Shown: positions 51,127 through 60,454 of the stretch, in pieces
Layout: each line of letters begins with the position of its first letter
How positions within the stretch are numbered: the first letter of the stretch is position 1
DNA from: Algibacter pectinivorans
Lineage (GTDB): Bacteria; Bacteroidota; Bacteroidia; Flavobacteriales; Flavobacteriaceae
Reading direction: 5' to 3'
Assembly (NCBI RefSeq): GCF_900112595.1
Contig: NZ_FOMI01000009.1
Location: 62,001 to 126,000, forward strand
Length of the DNA: 64,000 bases
The notes under the pieces: model-generated
The model's input: only the letters and a program-made list of their open reading frames with translations
The model's database searches: none
What the model was told of the DNA's origin: nothing
Position numbers and translations under genes: made by a program

Positions 51127-52530
51127 ATGAAACGAATACTTCTAATTTTAATAGTAATTAGTACTTCAATTGGCTATTCTCAAACCGATGCCGAGGTTTT
51201 AAGAACCATTTACACACAATCTTTAACAAACGGAAAAAGCTACGATTGGTTAAACCATTTATCCAATCAAATTGGTAGCAGGTTATCGGGTTCTCTGGGT
51301 GCAGAACGCGCTGTAGCTTATACAAAAGAGGAGCTAGAAGCCTTAGGATTAGATAAGGTGTGGTTACAACCCGTAATGGTTCCAAAATGGGTGCGTGGAG
51401 CAAAAGAATTTGCCTTTATAGAAACCGAACCAGGTAAAACTACTAACGTTAATATCTGTGCCCTTGGTGGCTCTGTAGCAACCCCAGCTTTAGGATTAAA
51501 GGCCCAAGTGGTAGAGGTGCATAACTTTCAAGAATTAGAAGCCTTAGGTACTGCAGGCGTACAAGGTAAAATAGTATTTTATAATCGCCCTATGCAAGCC
51601 GATTTAATTCAAACTTTCGATGCTTATGGTGGCTGTGTTAATCAGCGTTACCAAGGCGCAGTAGAAGCTATAAAATATGGCGCTGTTGGTGTTATTGTGC
51701 GATCTATGAATTTACGCATGGACGATTTACCGCATACAGGAAGTATGACCTATAATAATGTACCAGTCGATAAACGTATTCCTTCGGCAGCCATTAGTAC
51801 AAACGATGCAGAGTTATTAAGTACCATGTTAAAACTCGATAAATCTATTCAATTTTATTTTAAGCAAAATTGTAAGCAACTTAAAGATGTACAATCGCAT
51901 AACGTAATAGGCGAAATTACAGGAAGCGAATTCCCAGACGAATATATTATTGTTGGCGGCCATTTAGATTCTTGGGATTTAGGCGATGGCTCTCACGATG
52001 ATGGTGCAGGCGTAGTGCAATCTATGGATGTTTTACGCTTGTTAAAAGCATCTGGAATTAAACCAAAACGCAGTATTCGTGTGGTATTATTTATGAACGA
52101 GGAAAACGGATTACGCGGTGGTAATAAATATGCCGAGGTTGCCAAACAGAAAAACGAGAATCATATTTTTGCTCTAGAAAGTGATGCGGGAGGCTTTACA
52201 CCGCGTGGTTTTAGTTTCGATTGTAGCGATGCTGCTTTTAGTCAAGTATTAAGCTGGCAACAATTGTTTAAACCCTATCTTATTCATTATTTTGAAAAAG
52301 GAGGTAGCGGTGCAGATGTAGGGCCTTTAAAAACAGAATCTATTGTTTTGGCTGGTTTACGTCCAGATTCTCAGCGCTATTTCGACCATCACCATGCTAG
52401 TAACGATACTTTCGATGCTATAAATAAACGCGAACTAGAACTAGGCGCTGCAACAATGACATCTTTAGTGTATTTATTCGATAAGTATGGTGTAAACCCT
52501 ATTTCTAATAGCAGCCTAATAAAAAACTAA
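51127..52530 (+). CDS. M28-family zinc metallopeptidase
   Basis: A 467-residue exported peptidase similar to carboxypeptidase Q. The signal peptide is MKRILLILIVISTSIGYSQ. A PA-like domain lies at about 125-215. The two-zinc site is H279 and D291 (GGHLDSWDLGDGSHDDGAG), E325 and E326 (MNEENGLRGG), D353 (ESDAGG) and a histidine in the RYFDHHHASNDTFD block. It should cleave N-terminal residues from peptides in the periplasm or outside. It is followed by a DinB-like gene 25 bp away. The tail SNSSLIKN carries no T9SS sorting signal. Confidence 0.93.
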   Translation: MKRILLILIVISTSIGYSQTDAEVLRTIYTQSLTNGKSYDWLNHLSNQIGSRLSGSLGAERAVAYTKEELEALGLDKVWLQPVMVPKWVRGAKEFAFIETEPGKTTNVNICALGGSVATPALGLKAQVVEVHNFQELEALGTAGVQGKIVFYNRPMQADLIQTFDAYGGCVNQRYQGAVEAIKYGAVGVIVRSMNLRMDDLPHTGSMTYNNVPVDKRIPSAAISTNDAELLSTMLKLDKSIQFYFKQNCKQLKDVQSHNVIGEITGSEFPDEYIIVGGHLDSWDLGDGSHDDGAGVVQSMDVLRLLKASGIKPKRSIRVVLFMNEENGLRGGNKYAEVAKQKNENHIFALESDAGGFTPRGFSFDCSDAAFSQVLSWQQLFKPYLIHYFEKGGSGADVGPLKTESIVLAGLRPDSQRYFDHHHASNDTFDAINKRELELGAATMTSLVYLFDKYGVNPISNSSLIKN

Positions 52531-52555
52531 TATCTTTAGCATAAAGTTACGGTCT

Positions 52556-53110
52556 ATGAAGTTATTATTACTAGTACTCAACTTATTTTTTACAATTATT
52601 TTTATGGCACAAACTACAGAAGAACTTCCTTTTTATGAAATTCCAGATAATCCCAATACGTATACAGCAGAAACGGTGGCAGCTAGAACAATTGATGGTT
52701 TAGGATTTCGTTTTTATTGGGCTACACAAGGTTTAAGTAACGAAGATTTAAGCCATAAAGCTAGTGCATCTGGAAGAACTTCAGCCGAAACTATTACGCA
52801 TATTTATGGGCTTTCAAAATTTATTAGAAATAGTATCTTAGTAAATAATAAGGACGAAAATAGAACGGCGTTAAGTTTTAAAGACCAGCGTAAACAAACC
52901 TTACTAAACTTAAAACTAGTGTCCGATGTGTTACGCGATACAAAAACACCATACAATCTTGAAAACTCCGAGATTCCTTTCTGGAACATTATTAATGGAC
53001 CCATTGAAGACGCTTTATGGCATTGCGGACAAATTGTTATGCTACGACGTGCATCAGGAAATCCTTTTAATTCTAAGGTAAATCTATTTAGTGGAGCAGT
53101 ACAAAAGTAA
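52556..53110 (+). CDS. exported DinB-like protein
   Basis: A 184-residue DinB-fold protein with a signal peptide (MKLLLLVLNLFFTIIFMAQ). The DinB helices are recognised by DGLGFRFYWATQGLSNEDLS, ETITHIYGLSKFIRNSIL and the C-terminal WNIINGPIEDALWHCGQIVM, whose histidine is one of three usual ligands. A typical closing LRRASGNPFN follows. Function is unknown; many such proteins bind metal and act as bacillithiol/mycothiol-type transferases or are uncharacterised. It lies 25 bp after the M28 gene and may share its transcript. Confidence 0.8.
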   Translation: MKLLLLVLNLFFTIIFMAQTTEELPFYEIPDNPNTYTAETVAARTIDGLGFRFYWATQGLSNEDLSHKASASGRTSAETITHIYGLSKFIRNSILVNNKDENRTALSFKDQRKQTLLNLKLVSDVLRDTKTPYNLENSEIPFWNIINGPIEDALWHCGQIVMLRRASGNPFNSKVNLFSGAVQK

Positions 53111-53318
53111 TATGTAAGCTTGTTATTTTACTTTTAGAAAAAAATACATTAAAGTTAATTTAATAAGATTTATTATTGTTCATTTTATAGGTAGCTTAAG
53201 CACCATTTATCTTTATTATTAGCTTTATAAATCATGTGTTTTTTTGAAGATTAGATAAACTATTAACTATAATCAAATGTTTTATAGTTTATGTAAATAA
53301 GGCAGTTATGTAAAAAAA

Positions 53319-53354
53319 TTCTCCAAAGTCTTAGTGATTTTGGAGGCTTTTTTT
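53319..53354. terminator. bidirectional terminator between DinB-like and sterol desaturase-like genes
   Basis: Stem CTCCAAA / TTTGGAG around GTCTTAGTGAT, with a T run on the right and an A run on the left, so it can end transcripts from both sides. Confidence 0.7.
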
Positions 53355-53367
53355 TAATCTTAAAAAG

Positions 53368-54306
53368 TTAGCTTTTTAAGGTTTCTGCTTCCATTTGTTT
53401 GCGTATTTGTTTAATGGTAAGGGTACTACCATCATGACTCCAACCTGGTGCACCAAAAGCATACATGAATTTATGGTACCAGTTTTTAGATTTCTTCATA
53501 TCATTCCAGATATCCTTGTATTCATGAGTTAAAATAACTAATGGATTATAGGAGTTAGGAGCGTGCGTTACACCATATTTTATTTCAATGTTTTCATCTA
53601 GTTCTTTCCAGGTACCAAACATTTTATCAAAAATATTTAAAAATCCTCCATGGTTTTTATCCATATACTCTAGATTTTGAGCGTGATGTACTTGATGCAT
53701 GGTGTGTGTATTCATAAATTTTTCTATGAATCCCATTTTAGGAATATAAACCGAATGTAATTGGAATTGCCAAAGGGCTTCAATACCTAAACATACCACC
53801 AACATTTCTGGAGGAAAACCAATTGCAGGAATCCACATATAGAAAAAAGGTTTATAAAAAATAGTAAACCAACCGTTTCTTACAGCAGTTCCTAAATTAA
53901 AATTATCCGAAGAATGGTGTACAATATGTGCTGCCCATAAAAAGCGTACGTTATGATTTTGTCTATGAAACCAATAATAACTAAAATCATCTAACAATTG
54001 GCATATTAACCATGTATACCAGGCATAACCAAAAGATTCCCAACCCATAATGTTCATACGAACACCATCAACTAACGGGTTAAAAACTTCATAAACATAA
54101 TTAAATAGTACTATGGCTGCTATTGTTTTGGTAAGTGGAGCTAGTATAGCTGAGCCAATTCCCATGGTAAGACTTGCACCTAAATCTTTCCAATTGTATA
54201 ATTTTTTACTTTTTTCGTCATTATGGTTTTTACTATAAGTAAGTTCTAATAAAATTAAACCTAAAAAACAAGGTACTCCGTAAACGAGGGGGTTTGTAAA
54301 ATCCAT
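53368..54306 (-). CDS. sterol desaturase-like fatty acid hydroxylase
   Basis: A 312-residue membrane-bound di-iron enzyme of the fatty acid hydroxylase superfamily. Histidine boxes are in the expected order: WFHRQNHNVRFLWAAHIVHH (HxxxH and HxxHH) and HTMHQVHHAQNLEYM (HxxHH). At least three hydrophobic segments flank the active site. Substrates in bacteria include lipids and carotenoids; none is indicated here. It stands alone, convergent with the DinB-like gene and separated by a terminator. Confidence 0.9.
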   Translation of the reverse strand: MDFTNPLVYGVPCFLGLILLELTYSKNHNDEKSKKLYNWKDLGASLTMGIGSAILAPLTKTIAAIVLFNYVYEVFNPLVDGVRMNIMGWESFGYAWYTWLICQLLDDFSYYWFHRQNHNVRFLWAAHIVHHSSDNFNLGTAVRNGWFTIFYKPFFYMWIPAIGFPPEMLVVCLGIEALWQFQLHSVYIPKMGFIEKFMNTHTMHQVHHAQNLEYMDKNHGGFLNIFDKMFGTWKELDENIEIKYGVTHAPNSYNPLVILTHEYKDIWNDMKKSKNWYHKFMYAFGAPGWSHDGSTLTIKQIRKQMEAETLKS

Positions 54307-54380
54307 AATATTATAATTTTCTCAAAAATATAACGATTTTAATTGTAATGCTTAATAAGCTTCAAGTAATTTCAAAAAAA

Positions 54381-54417
54381 AATGGCTTTAAAACAATTTT
54401 TGAGTTTTAAAGCCATT
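54381..54417. terminator. terminator after lysA
   Basis: 14-bp perfect stem AATGGCTTTAAAAC / GTTTTAAAGCCATT with a 9-nt loop, about 20 bp after the lysA stop on the minus strand, with an A run on its left. Confidence 0.85.
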
Positions 54418-54437
54418 AATATTTTTTCAGAAAGCTA

Positions 54438-55673
54438 TTATTTTTCTAAAACAGTTTCTTTTTTTGAACTGAAGTCAACTTCAATTTGATTATTTAAAAT
54501 ATCTTCAAAGGTTTCTCTTTTTCTAATTAGGTGTGCTTCATTATTATGCCATAATACTTCGGCAGGACGAAATCTAGAATTGTAGTTACTCGCCATAGAA
54601 AAGCAATACGCTCCTGCGTTTTTAAAACTTAAAATATCACCTTCATTAATTTCATTAATACGTCTGTTATTACCAAACGTATCGGTTTCACAAATATAAC
54701 CAACAACGGTATAAAAACGCTCTCTTCCTTTTGGGTTAGAAATGTTTACAATATCATGGTGCGAACCATAAAACATAGGGCGAATTAAATGATTAAAACC
54801 AGAATCTACCTGAGCAAATACAGTTGAAGTAGTTTGTTTTACAGCATTTACTTTAGTTAAAAAGCTACCAGATTCGCTTACTAGAAACTTACCAGGCTCA
54901 AAGGCTAAGGTTAAATCCTTTCCGTAAGACTTACAGAAATCATTAAATCTTGCCGACAATTTTTTGCCCAGTTCTTCAATATTAGTTTCAATATCTCCTT
55001 GTTTGTAAGGGACTTTAAAACCAGAACCAAAATCGATAAACTCTAAGTTTTTAAATTGTTTAGCCGTGTCAAATAAAATTTCACTGGCGTAAAGAAACAC
55101 TTCAATATCTAAAATATCACTACCAGTATGCATGTGTATACCGTTAATGGTCATTTTAGTGTTTTCTACAATTCTTAAAATATGAGGTATTTGGTGTATT
55201 GAAATACCAAATTTAGAATCTATATGACCTACAGAAATATTAGCATTACCGCCCGCCATAACATGAGGGTTTATACGAATACAAACAGGTACTTTTGGAT
55301 GCTTTGTTCCAAATTGCTCTAATATAGAAAGGTTATCTATGTTTATTTTCACTCCTAATTTTGCAGCTTCTTCAATTTCGTCTAAAGACACGCCGTTTGG
55401 AGTAAAAATAATTTGCTCTGGCGAAAAACCTGCGGCTAATCCTAACTGCACTTCTTGTATTGAAACTGTATCAATACCAGACCCTAAAGACTTTAAAAGT
55501 TTTAAAATAGAGATGTTAGATAAGGCCTTAACCGCATAATTTATCTTTAATTTCTTTACATTTTTAAAAGCAGACGTAAGTCTTTTGTATTGGTTTTCTA
55601 TTTTTTTAGCATCATAAACATATACTGGACTTCCAAAATCTTGTGCAATTTTAAGCAACTGATTATCTAACAT
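54438..55673 (-). CDS. lysA: diaminopimelate decarboxylase
   Basis: Converts meso-diaminopimelate to L-lysine with PLP. The 411-residue protein has K49 in INYAVKALSN as the PLP lysine, the substrate specificity helix and EFIDFGSGFKVPYKQ, and CETDTFGNNRRINEINEGDI (cysteine and dimer contacts) at the C-terminus. PVCIRINPHVMAGGNANISV is typical of the fold. A promoter box (55692-55699) lies just upstream and a terminator downstream, so it is monocistronic. The acidic tail VDFSSKKETVLEK is normal. Confidence 0.95.
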   Translation of the reverse strand: MLDNQLLKIAQDFGSPVYVYDAKKIENQYKRLTSAFKNVKKLKINYAVKALSNISILKLLKSLGSGIDTVSIQEVQLGLAAGFSPEQIIFTPNGVSLDEIEEAAKLGVKINIDNLSILEQFGTKHPKVPVCIRINPHVMAGGNANISVGHIDSKFGISIHQIPHILRIVENTKMTINGIHMHTGSDILDIEVFLYASEILFDTAKQFKNLEFIDFGSGFKVPYKQGDIETNIEELGKKLSARFNDFCKSYGKDLTLAFEPGKFLVSESGSFLTKVNAVKQTTSTVFAQVDSGFNHLIRPMFYGSHHDIVNISNPKGRERFYTVVGYICETDTFGNNRRINEINEGDILSFKNAGAYCFSMASNYNSRFRPAEVLWHNNEAHLIRKRETFEDILNNQIEVDFSSKKETVLEK

Positions 55674-55691
55674 GATTCATTTAATTTTTGT

Positions 55692-55699
55692 CAAAGATA
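55692..55699 (-). promoter_or_regulatory. -7 box of lysA
   Basis: On the minus strand TATCTTTG, matching TAnnTTTG, 18 bp before the lysA ATG. No clear -33 box. Confidence 0.5.
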
Positions 55700-55840
55700 T
55701 TTGTTTGATTTCAAAAAAAAATAAAAAAATAAAAAATATATTAAATTAAACATATTGTTAATTATTTAACAAAACTGGATCTATAAATATTTTTTACATG
55801 TTTTGATAAATAAATATTAGGGTAAGTAAACGCTATTATT

Positions 55841-55848
55841 TACATTTG
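55841..55848 (+). promoter_or_regulatory. -7 box of sucC
   Basis: TACATTTG matches TAnnTTTG and lies 25 bp before the sucC ATG. The -33 region is weak. Confidence 0.5.
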
Positions 55849-55873
55849 TGAATCTTAAAAAAGAAGCCATATT

Positions 55874-57064
55874 ATGAATTTACACGAATATCAAGGTAAA
55901 GAAATATTAAATAGTTTTGGAGTACGTATCCAAAGAGGTATTGTAGCACAAAATGCTCAAGAAGCAGTTGCTGCAGCAAAACAATTAACAAGTGAGACCG
56001 GAACAAGCTGGCACGTAATTAAAGCACAAGTACATGCTGGAGGACGTGGAAAAGGAGGAGGCGTTAAGCTTGCTAAAAATTTACAAGAAGTAGAAGAAAT
56101 TGCTGGTCAAATAATAGGTATGGATTTGGTTACACCTCAAACTTCGGCTGAAGGTAAGCGTGTGCATCAAGTTTTAGTTGCCGAAGATGTTTATTACCCA
56201 GGTGAAACTGAAACTAGTGAGTTTTATGTATCTGTTTTATTAAATAGAGGTACAGGGCGTAATATGATTATGTATTCTACAGAAGGTGGAATGGATATTG
56301 AAACTGTTGCAGAGGAAACACCACATTTAATATTTACTGAAGAAATTGATCCTGCTGTAGGTTTAATGCCGTTTCAAGCAAGACGTGTTGCTTTTAACTT
56401 AGGTTTATCTGGTTTAGCTTTTAAAGAAATGACAAAATTTGTTACTAATCTTTATACAGCTTATGTAAAATCGGATTCTTCTTTATTTGAAATTAACCCG
56501 GTTTTAAAAACAAGTGATAATTTAATTATGGCTGTTGATGCTAAAGTAACTATTGATGATAACGCATTATACAGACATAAAAACTACGTAGATTTACGCG
56601 ATGTTCGTGAAGAGAGTGCTATAGAGGTTGAAGCAGGAGAACTTGGATTAAATTACGTTGATCTAGATGGAAATGTTGGTTGTATGGTTAACGGAGCTGG
56701 TTTAGCAATGGCAACAATGGATTTAATTAAGCAAGCAGGAGGAGAACCGGCTAACTTCTTAGATGTTGGTGGTACTGCTGATGCTGCTCGTGTTGAGGCT
56801 GCGTTTAAAATTATTTTAAAAGATCCTGCGGTAAAAGCAATTCTAATAAATATTTTTGGTGGAATTGTACGTTGCGACCGTGTTGCACAAGGTGTTATTG
56901 ATGCCTATAAAAATATGGGAACTATAAACGTGCCAATTATAGTGCGTTTACAAGGTACTAACGCTGATATTGCCAAAGAGTTAATTGATAACTCTGGTTT
57001 AGATGTTATGAGTGCTACAGAGTTCCAGGAGGCTGCTGATAAAGTACAACAAGTATTAGGATAA
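55874..57064 (+). CDS. sucC: succinyl-CoA synthetase beta subunit
   Basis: The ATP-grasp subunit of the TCA-cycle enzyme that makes succinate with substrate-level phosphorylation. The 396-residue protein opens MNLHEYQGKEILNSFGVRIQ, has the ATP-grasp block KAQVHAGGRGKGGGVKLAKN, and the signature GGTADAARVEAAFKIILKDP and FGGIVRCDRVAQGV. sucD is not adjacent in this window, which is common in Flavobacteria. It has its own promoter box and a strong terminator after it. Confidence 0.97.
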   Translation: MNLHEYQGKEILNSFGVRIQRGIVAQNAQEAVAAAKQLTSETGTSWHVIKAQVHAGGRGKGGGVKLAKNLQEVEEIAGQIIGMDLVTPQTSAEGKRVHQVLVAEDVYYPGETETSEFYVSVLLNRGTGRNMIMYSTEGGMDIETVAEETPHLIFTEEIDPAVGLMPFQARRVAFNLGLSGLAFKEMTKFVTNLYTAYVKSDSSLFEINPVLKTSDNLIMAVDAKVTIDDNALYRHKNYVDLRDVREESAIEVEAGELGLNYVDLDGNVGCMVNGAGLAMATMDLIKQAGGEPANFLDVGGTADAARVEAAFKIILKDPAVKAILINIFGGIVRCDRVAQGVIDAYKNMGTINVPIIVRLQGTNADIAKELIDNSGLDVMSATEFQEAADKVQQVLG

Positions 57065-57104
57065 AAGTTAAGGGCTAAAATTTTTAGCACTTTAATTAGT
57101 ATAT

Positions 57105-57139
57105 AAAAAAAGAGCAACATTTATATGTTGCTCTTTTTT
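57105..57139 (+). terminator. terminator after sucC
   Basis: Stem AAAAAAGAGCAACAT / ATGTTGCTCTTTTTT with a short loop, followed by more T. Confidence 0.92.
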
Positions 57140-57164
57140 GTTTTTATATTTAGTGTGATCAATA

Positions 57165-57485
57165 TTATTTTTTAATATCCTTTTTCTGCTCTGGTTTAGA
57201 AAACTTATTCCCTTTTTTAGGGTTAAATTTTGGTTTGTCCTTTTGCGGGGACTTTTCATTTTTCTTTGGCATGGGGCCTCTTAAATGAATAACAAGTCCG
57301 TTTAAAAAATTACGCAAAATCTGGTCGCCACATTCCATATACTTTGGATGGTCTTCTTTTCTAAAAAAAGCCCCTAATTCGCTTTTAGAAATCCGGAAAT
57401 CTACTAGTTCTAAAATTTTTACTATATCGTCATCGCGAAGCTTTAGGGCTACTCTTAACTTTTTTAAAATATCGTTGTTTGTCAT
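57165..57485 (-). CDS. DUF1456 protein with lysine-rich tail
   Basis: A 106-residue protein with one DUF1456 domain (TNNDILKKLRVALKLRDDDI, then LVDFRISKSELGAFFRKEDH, KYMECGDQILRNFLNGL). E. coli YehS, the best known member, carries two such units in about 156 residues. Here the second unit is missing and is replaced by a basic tail of about 35 residues (MPKKNEKSPQKDKPKFNPKK). Nucleic-acid binding through the tail is possible but not shown. The stop is about 25 bp from the sucC terminator on the other side. Confidence 0.8.
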   Translation of the reverse strand: MTNNDILKKLRVALKLRDDDIVKILELVDFRISKSELGAFFRKEDHPKYMECGDQILRNFLNGLVIHLRGPMPKKNEKSPQKDKPKFNPKKGNKFSKPEQKKDIKK

Positions 57486-57869
57486 GCTTATATAATGGTT
57501 TACTTAAGGTCTATGCATTTCATCGATTTTGAATTTTAATTAATTAAATACTGCCTTTTTTTACTTCTCGTAAAGATACCTTAAAATATGTGTTTTTAAA
57601 ACATACTGCGATTTTAAGTTTTATCTATTTTAATTGTCTGTTTTTTAGTGTTTTACAGGTTCTTAATCTTGGGTATTGTTCTAGGTGTTAACGAGATAAA
57701 GTGCAGTTTTTTTAGTTTAATAAATTGTTTTATTGACGAAACCAATAAAAATTACGATTAAAAACCTACTGTTTTTCGATAAGTTACATTAAATCCACGA
57801 TTACTTATGTATCTCTTCTGTGTAACTTTATGTAATAATTAATTCATCCCTTTAAAGAAACCCTCAAAA
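57486..57869. other. gene-free stretch
   Basis: An AT-rich gap between the DUF1456 gene and the TerB-like gene. An 8-bp inverted repeat AAGTTACA/TGTAACTT (57781-57788, 57821-57828) lies close to the second gene. Nothing else was recognised. Confidence 0.4.
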
Positions 57870-58283
57870 ATGGTAAATAGAGTAGAAAAATTAAGTCTTT
57901 TGTCCGAAATGATTGCTTTTGCAAAATATGATAAAGACATTAGGCGTATAGAATATAATTTTTTGTTAGGAGTGGCTAAGCAATTAGAAATTTCTCGCGA
58001 CGATTTTGATTATTTGTTAGATAACCCTGTGTCTTATACTCACTTAAAATCACATAGCGAACGTATTGTTCAATTTCATAGACTAGTATTATTGCTAAAT
58101 ATTGAGCAAGAAACAAATGAAGATAATAATTCTGCTGGAGTAATTAAGTTATATAACTTTGGTTTGCGTATGGGCTTAAGCCACGAATCTATTACCAAAG
58201 TATTATACTTAATGGAAAGTTTTCCTAATAAAATAGTGCCGCCAGACGTTTTAATAGATATTTTTAAAACGCAGTATAACTAA
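57870..58283 (+). CDS. TerB-like helical protein
   Basis: A 137-residue all-helical cytoplasmic protein. The repeating pattern LSLLSEMIAFAKYDKDIRRI and NFLLGVAKQLEISRDDFDYL resembles TerB-type domains, in which an EF-hand-like acidic stretch follows the first helix. No cysteines or motifs for catalysis are seen. It sits convergent with uvrB, sharing a bidirectional hairpin, but there is no reason to think it is part of UvrB. Function unknown; TerB relation is only by appearance. Confidence 0.55.
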   Translation: MVNRVEKLSLLSEMIAFAKYDKDIRRIEYNFLLGVAKQLEISRDDFDYLLDNPVSYTHLKSHSERIVQFHRLVLLLNIEQETNEDNNSAGVIKLYNFGLRMGLSHESITKVLYLMESFPNKIVPPDVLIDIFKTQYN

Positions 58284-58363
58284 CGTGTTATTTCTCTCTT
58301 AGAATTTTTGAGGATTACTATTATAAGTGTTGATTATATTAAAAGGTGTATTATCGCCTATAT

Positions 58364-58391
58364 AAAGCTAAAAGTTTAAACTTTTAGCTTT
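58364..58391. terminator. hairpin that contains the uvrB stop codon
   Basis: Stem AAAGCTAAAAG (58364-58374) / CTTTTAGCTTT (58381-58391) around TTTAAA. The uvrB stop (58376-58378) is inside the loop, and the right arm is the last uvrB codons. It can serve as terminator for uvrB and for the convergent TerB-like gene. Confidence 0.7.
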
Positions 58392-60379
58392 TCTAGTTTT
58401 TCTTGGTATGCTTTAATTTCATCTCTAAGTTTTGCGGCAACTATAAAGTCTAAATTTTTTGCAGCCTCTTCCATTAGTTTACGGCGTTCTCTTATTTTCT
58501 TTTCTAGCTCGGGTTTGCTTAAGTAGTCACTTTCTGGTTCGGCAGCTTTTAGCGCTTCAAGTTCATAACTGTAAGTGCTTACCGAGTTTTTAGAAAGCAC
58601 ATTGTCTAAGCTTTTGTTTAATGCCGTAGGAACGATATTGTGTTTTGTATTGTATGCAATTTGTTTTTCTCTTCTGTACTCTGTTTCGTCAATAGTTTTT
58701 TGCATGCTTTTAGTTATTTTATCGGCATACATTATGGCTTTACCATTTAAGTTTCTAGCGGCCCTTCCAACCGTTTGGGTAAGTGAACGTGCAGAACGTA
58801 AAAACCCTTCTTTATCGGCGTCTAAAATGGCTACTAAAGATACTTCGGGTAAATCTAATCCTTCACGAAGTAAATTAACACCAACCAAGACATCAAAAAG
58901 ACCTTTTCGTAAATCTTGCATAATTTCTACACGCTCCAAAGTGTCCACATCACTATGGATATAGCGGCAGCGAATTTGAATTCTATCTAGATATTTAGTT
59001 AACTCTTCTGCCATACGTTTAGTAAGTGTTGTTACTAAGGTACGTTCGTCTTTTTCAATACGCTGTTGTATTTCTTCAATTAAATCGTCAATTTGGTTTA
59101 AACTTGGGCGTACCTCAATAATAGGGTCCAATAACCCTGTAGGACGTATAACTTGTTCTACATAGATACCATCAGATTTTTGCAATTCGTAATCTGCAGG
59201 TGTAGCACTAACATATATAATTTGATTCTGTATGGCTTCAAATTCTTCAAATTTTAATGGTCTATTATCCATGGCAGCAGGTAATCTAAATCCATATTCT
59301 ACCAAGTTTTCTTTTCGGCTTCTATCGCCTCCATACATGGCGTGAACTTGAGATATAGTTACGTGACTTTCATCTACAACCATTAAATAATCATCTGGAA
59401 AATAATCTAATAAACAGAACGGACGGGTTCCTGGTAAACGACCATCTAAATAACGCGAATAGTTTTCAATACCCGAGCAATAGCCTAATTCGCGAATCAT
59501 TTCCAAATCAAATTCGGTACGTTCCTTAAGGCGTTTTGCTTCTAAGTGCTTACCAATCTCTTTAAAATAATCATGTTGTTTTACCAAATCGTCCTGAATT
59601 TCCCTTATAGCGCCCTGTAAAACATCGGGCGAGGTTACAAACATGTTTGCGGGATATATAGTTAGTTGATCGTATTTTTCAACAACTTCGTTGGTTTGAA
59701 TATCAAAGGATTCAATATCTTCAATTTCATCTCCAAAAAAGTGAATTCTAAAGGCATCATCGGCATAACTCGGGAAAATATCAACCGTATCTCCTTTTAT
59801 TCTAAAGTTTCCGTGTCTAAAATCGGCTTCGGTTCTAGAGTATAAACTTTGTACTAAACTATGTAGTAATTTGGTTCTAGAAATTTCTTGGTCTCTTTTT
59901 AATGTGATTACGTTTTTTTGAAACTCAATAGGGTTTCCAATACCATAAATACAAGAAACCGATGCAATTACTAGAACATCACGACGCCCAGAGAGCAGAG
60001 AAGAGGTTGCGCTTAAACGCATTTTCTCTATTTCTTCATTAATAGATAAATCTTTTTCAATGAATACTCCAGAAACGGGGATGTAGGCTTCTGGTTGGTA
60101 GTAGTCGTAATACGACACAAAGTACTCAACGGCATTGTTTGGGAAAAACTGCTTAAATTCTGAATACAACTGGGCAGCTAAAGTTTTGTTGTGTGCCAAA
60201 ACTAAGGTTGGCTTTTGCACCTCCTCAATAACATTGGCTACCGTAAATGTTTTTCCAGAACCCGTTACACCCAATAGCGTTTGGTATTTTTCGCCAGAAG
60301 TAATACCACTAACTAACTGTTTTATTGCCTGTGGTTGATCTCCGGTGGGTTTAAATTCCGATTCAATTTTAAACTGCAT
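58376..60379 (-). CDS. uvrB: excinuclease ABC subunit B
   Basis: UvrB, the helicase-like damage verifier of nucleotide excision repair; 667 residues. Walker A GVTGSGKTFT, the beta-hairpin YYDYYQPEAYIPVSGVFIEK, Walker B DESH (VVDESHVTISQVH), helicase motifs V and VI (GLDLPEVSLVAILDADKEGF, QTVGRAARN), and the C-terminal UVR motif (MEEAAKNLDFIVAAKLRDEI) that contacts UvrC. Length is normal. It is monocistronic and convergent with the TerB-like gene. Confidence 0.97.
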   Translation of the reverse strand: MQFKIESEFKPTGDQPQAIKQLVSGITSGEKYQTLLGVTGSGKTFTVANVIEEVQKPTLVLAHNKTLAAQLYSEFKQFFPNNAVEYFVSYYDYYQPEAYIPVSGVFIEKDLSINEEIEKMRLSATSSLLSGRRDVLVIASVSCIYGIGNPIEFQKNVITLKRDQEISRTKLLHSLVQSLYSRTEADFRHGNFRIKGDTVDIFPSYADDAFRIHFFGDEIEDIESFDIQTNEVVEKYDQLTIYPANMFVTSPDVLQGAIREIQDDLVKQHDYFKEIGKHLEAKRLKERTEFDLEMIRELGYCSGIENYSRYLDGRLPGTRPFCLLDYFPDDYLMVVDESHVTISQVHAMYGGDRSRKENLVEYGFRLPAAMDNRPLKFEEFEAIQNQIIYVSATPADYELQKSDGIYVEQVIRPTGLLDPIIEVRPSLNQIDDLIEEIQQRIEKDERTLVTTLTKRMAEELTKYLDRIQIRCRYIHSDVDTLERVEIMQDLRKGLFDVLVGVNLLREGLDLPEVSLVAILDADKEGFLRSARSLTQTVGRAARNLNGKAIMYADKITKSMQKTIDETEYRREKQIAYNTKHNIVPTALNKSLDNVLSKNSVSTYSYELEALKAAEPESDYLSKPELEKKIRERRKLMEEAAKNLDFIVAAKLRDEIKAYQEKLEKLKV

Positions 60380-60454
60380 ACGCCTTATACTTTAATATGT
60401 CTAAATTACTTAAAGTTGATGGAATTAGGAATTTAACTGATGGAAATTTAATTT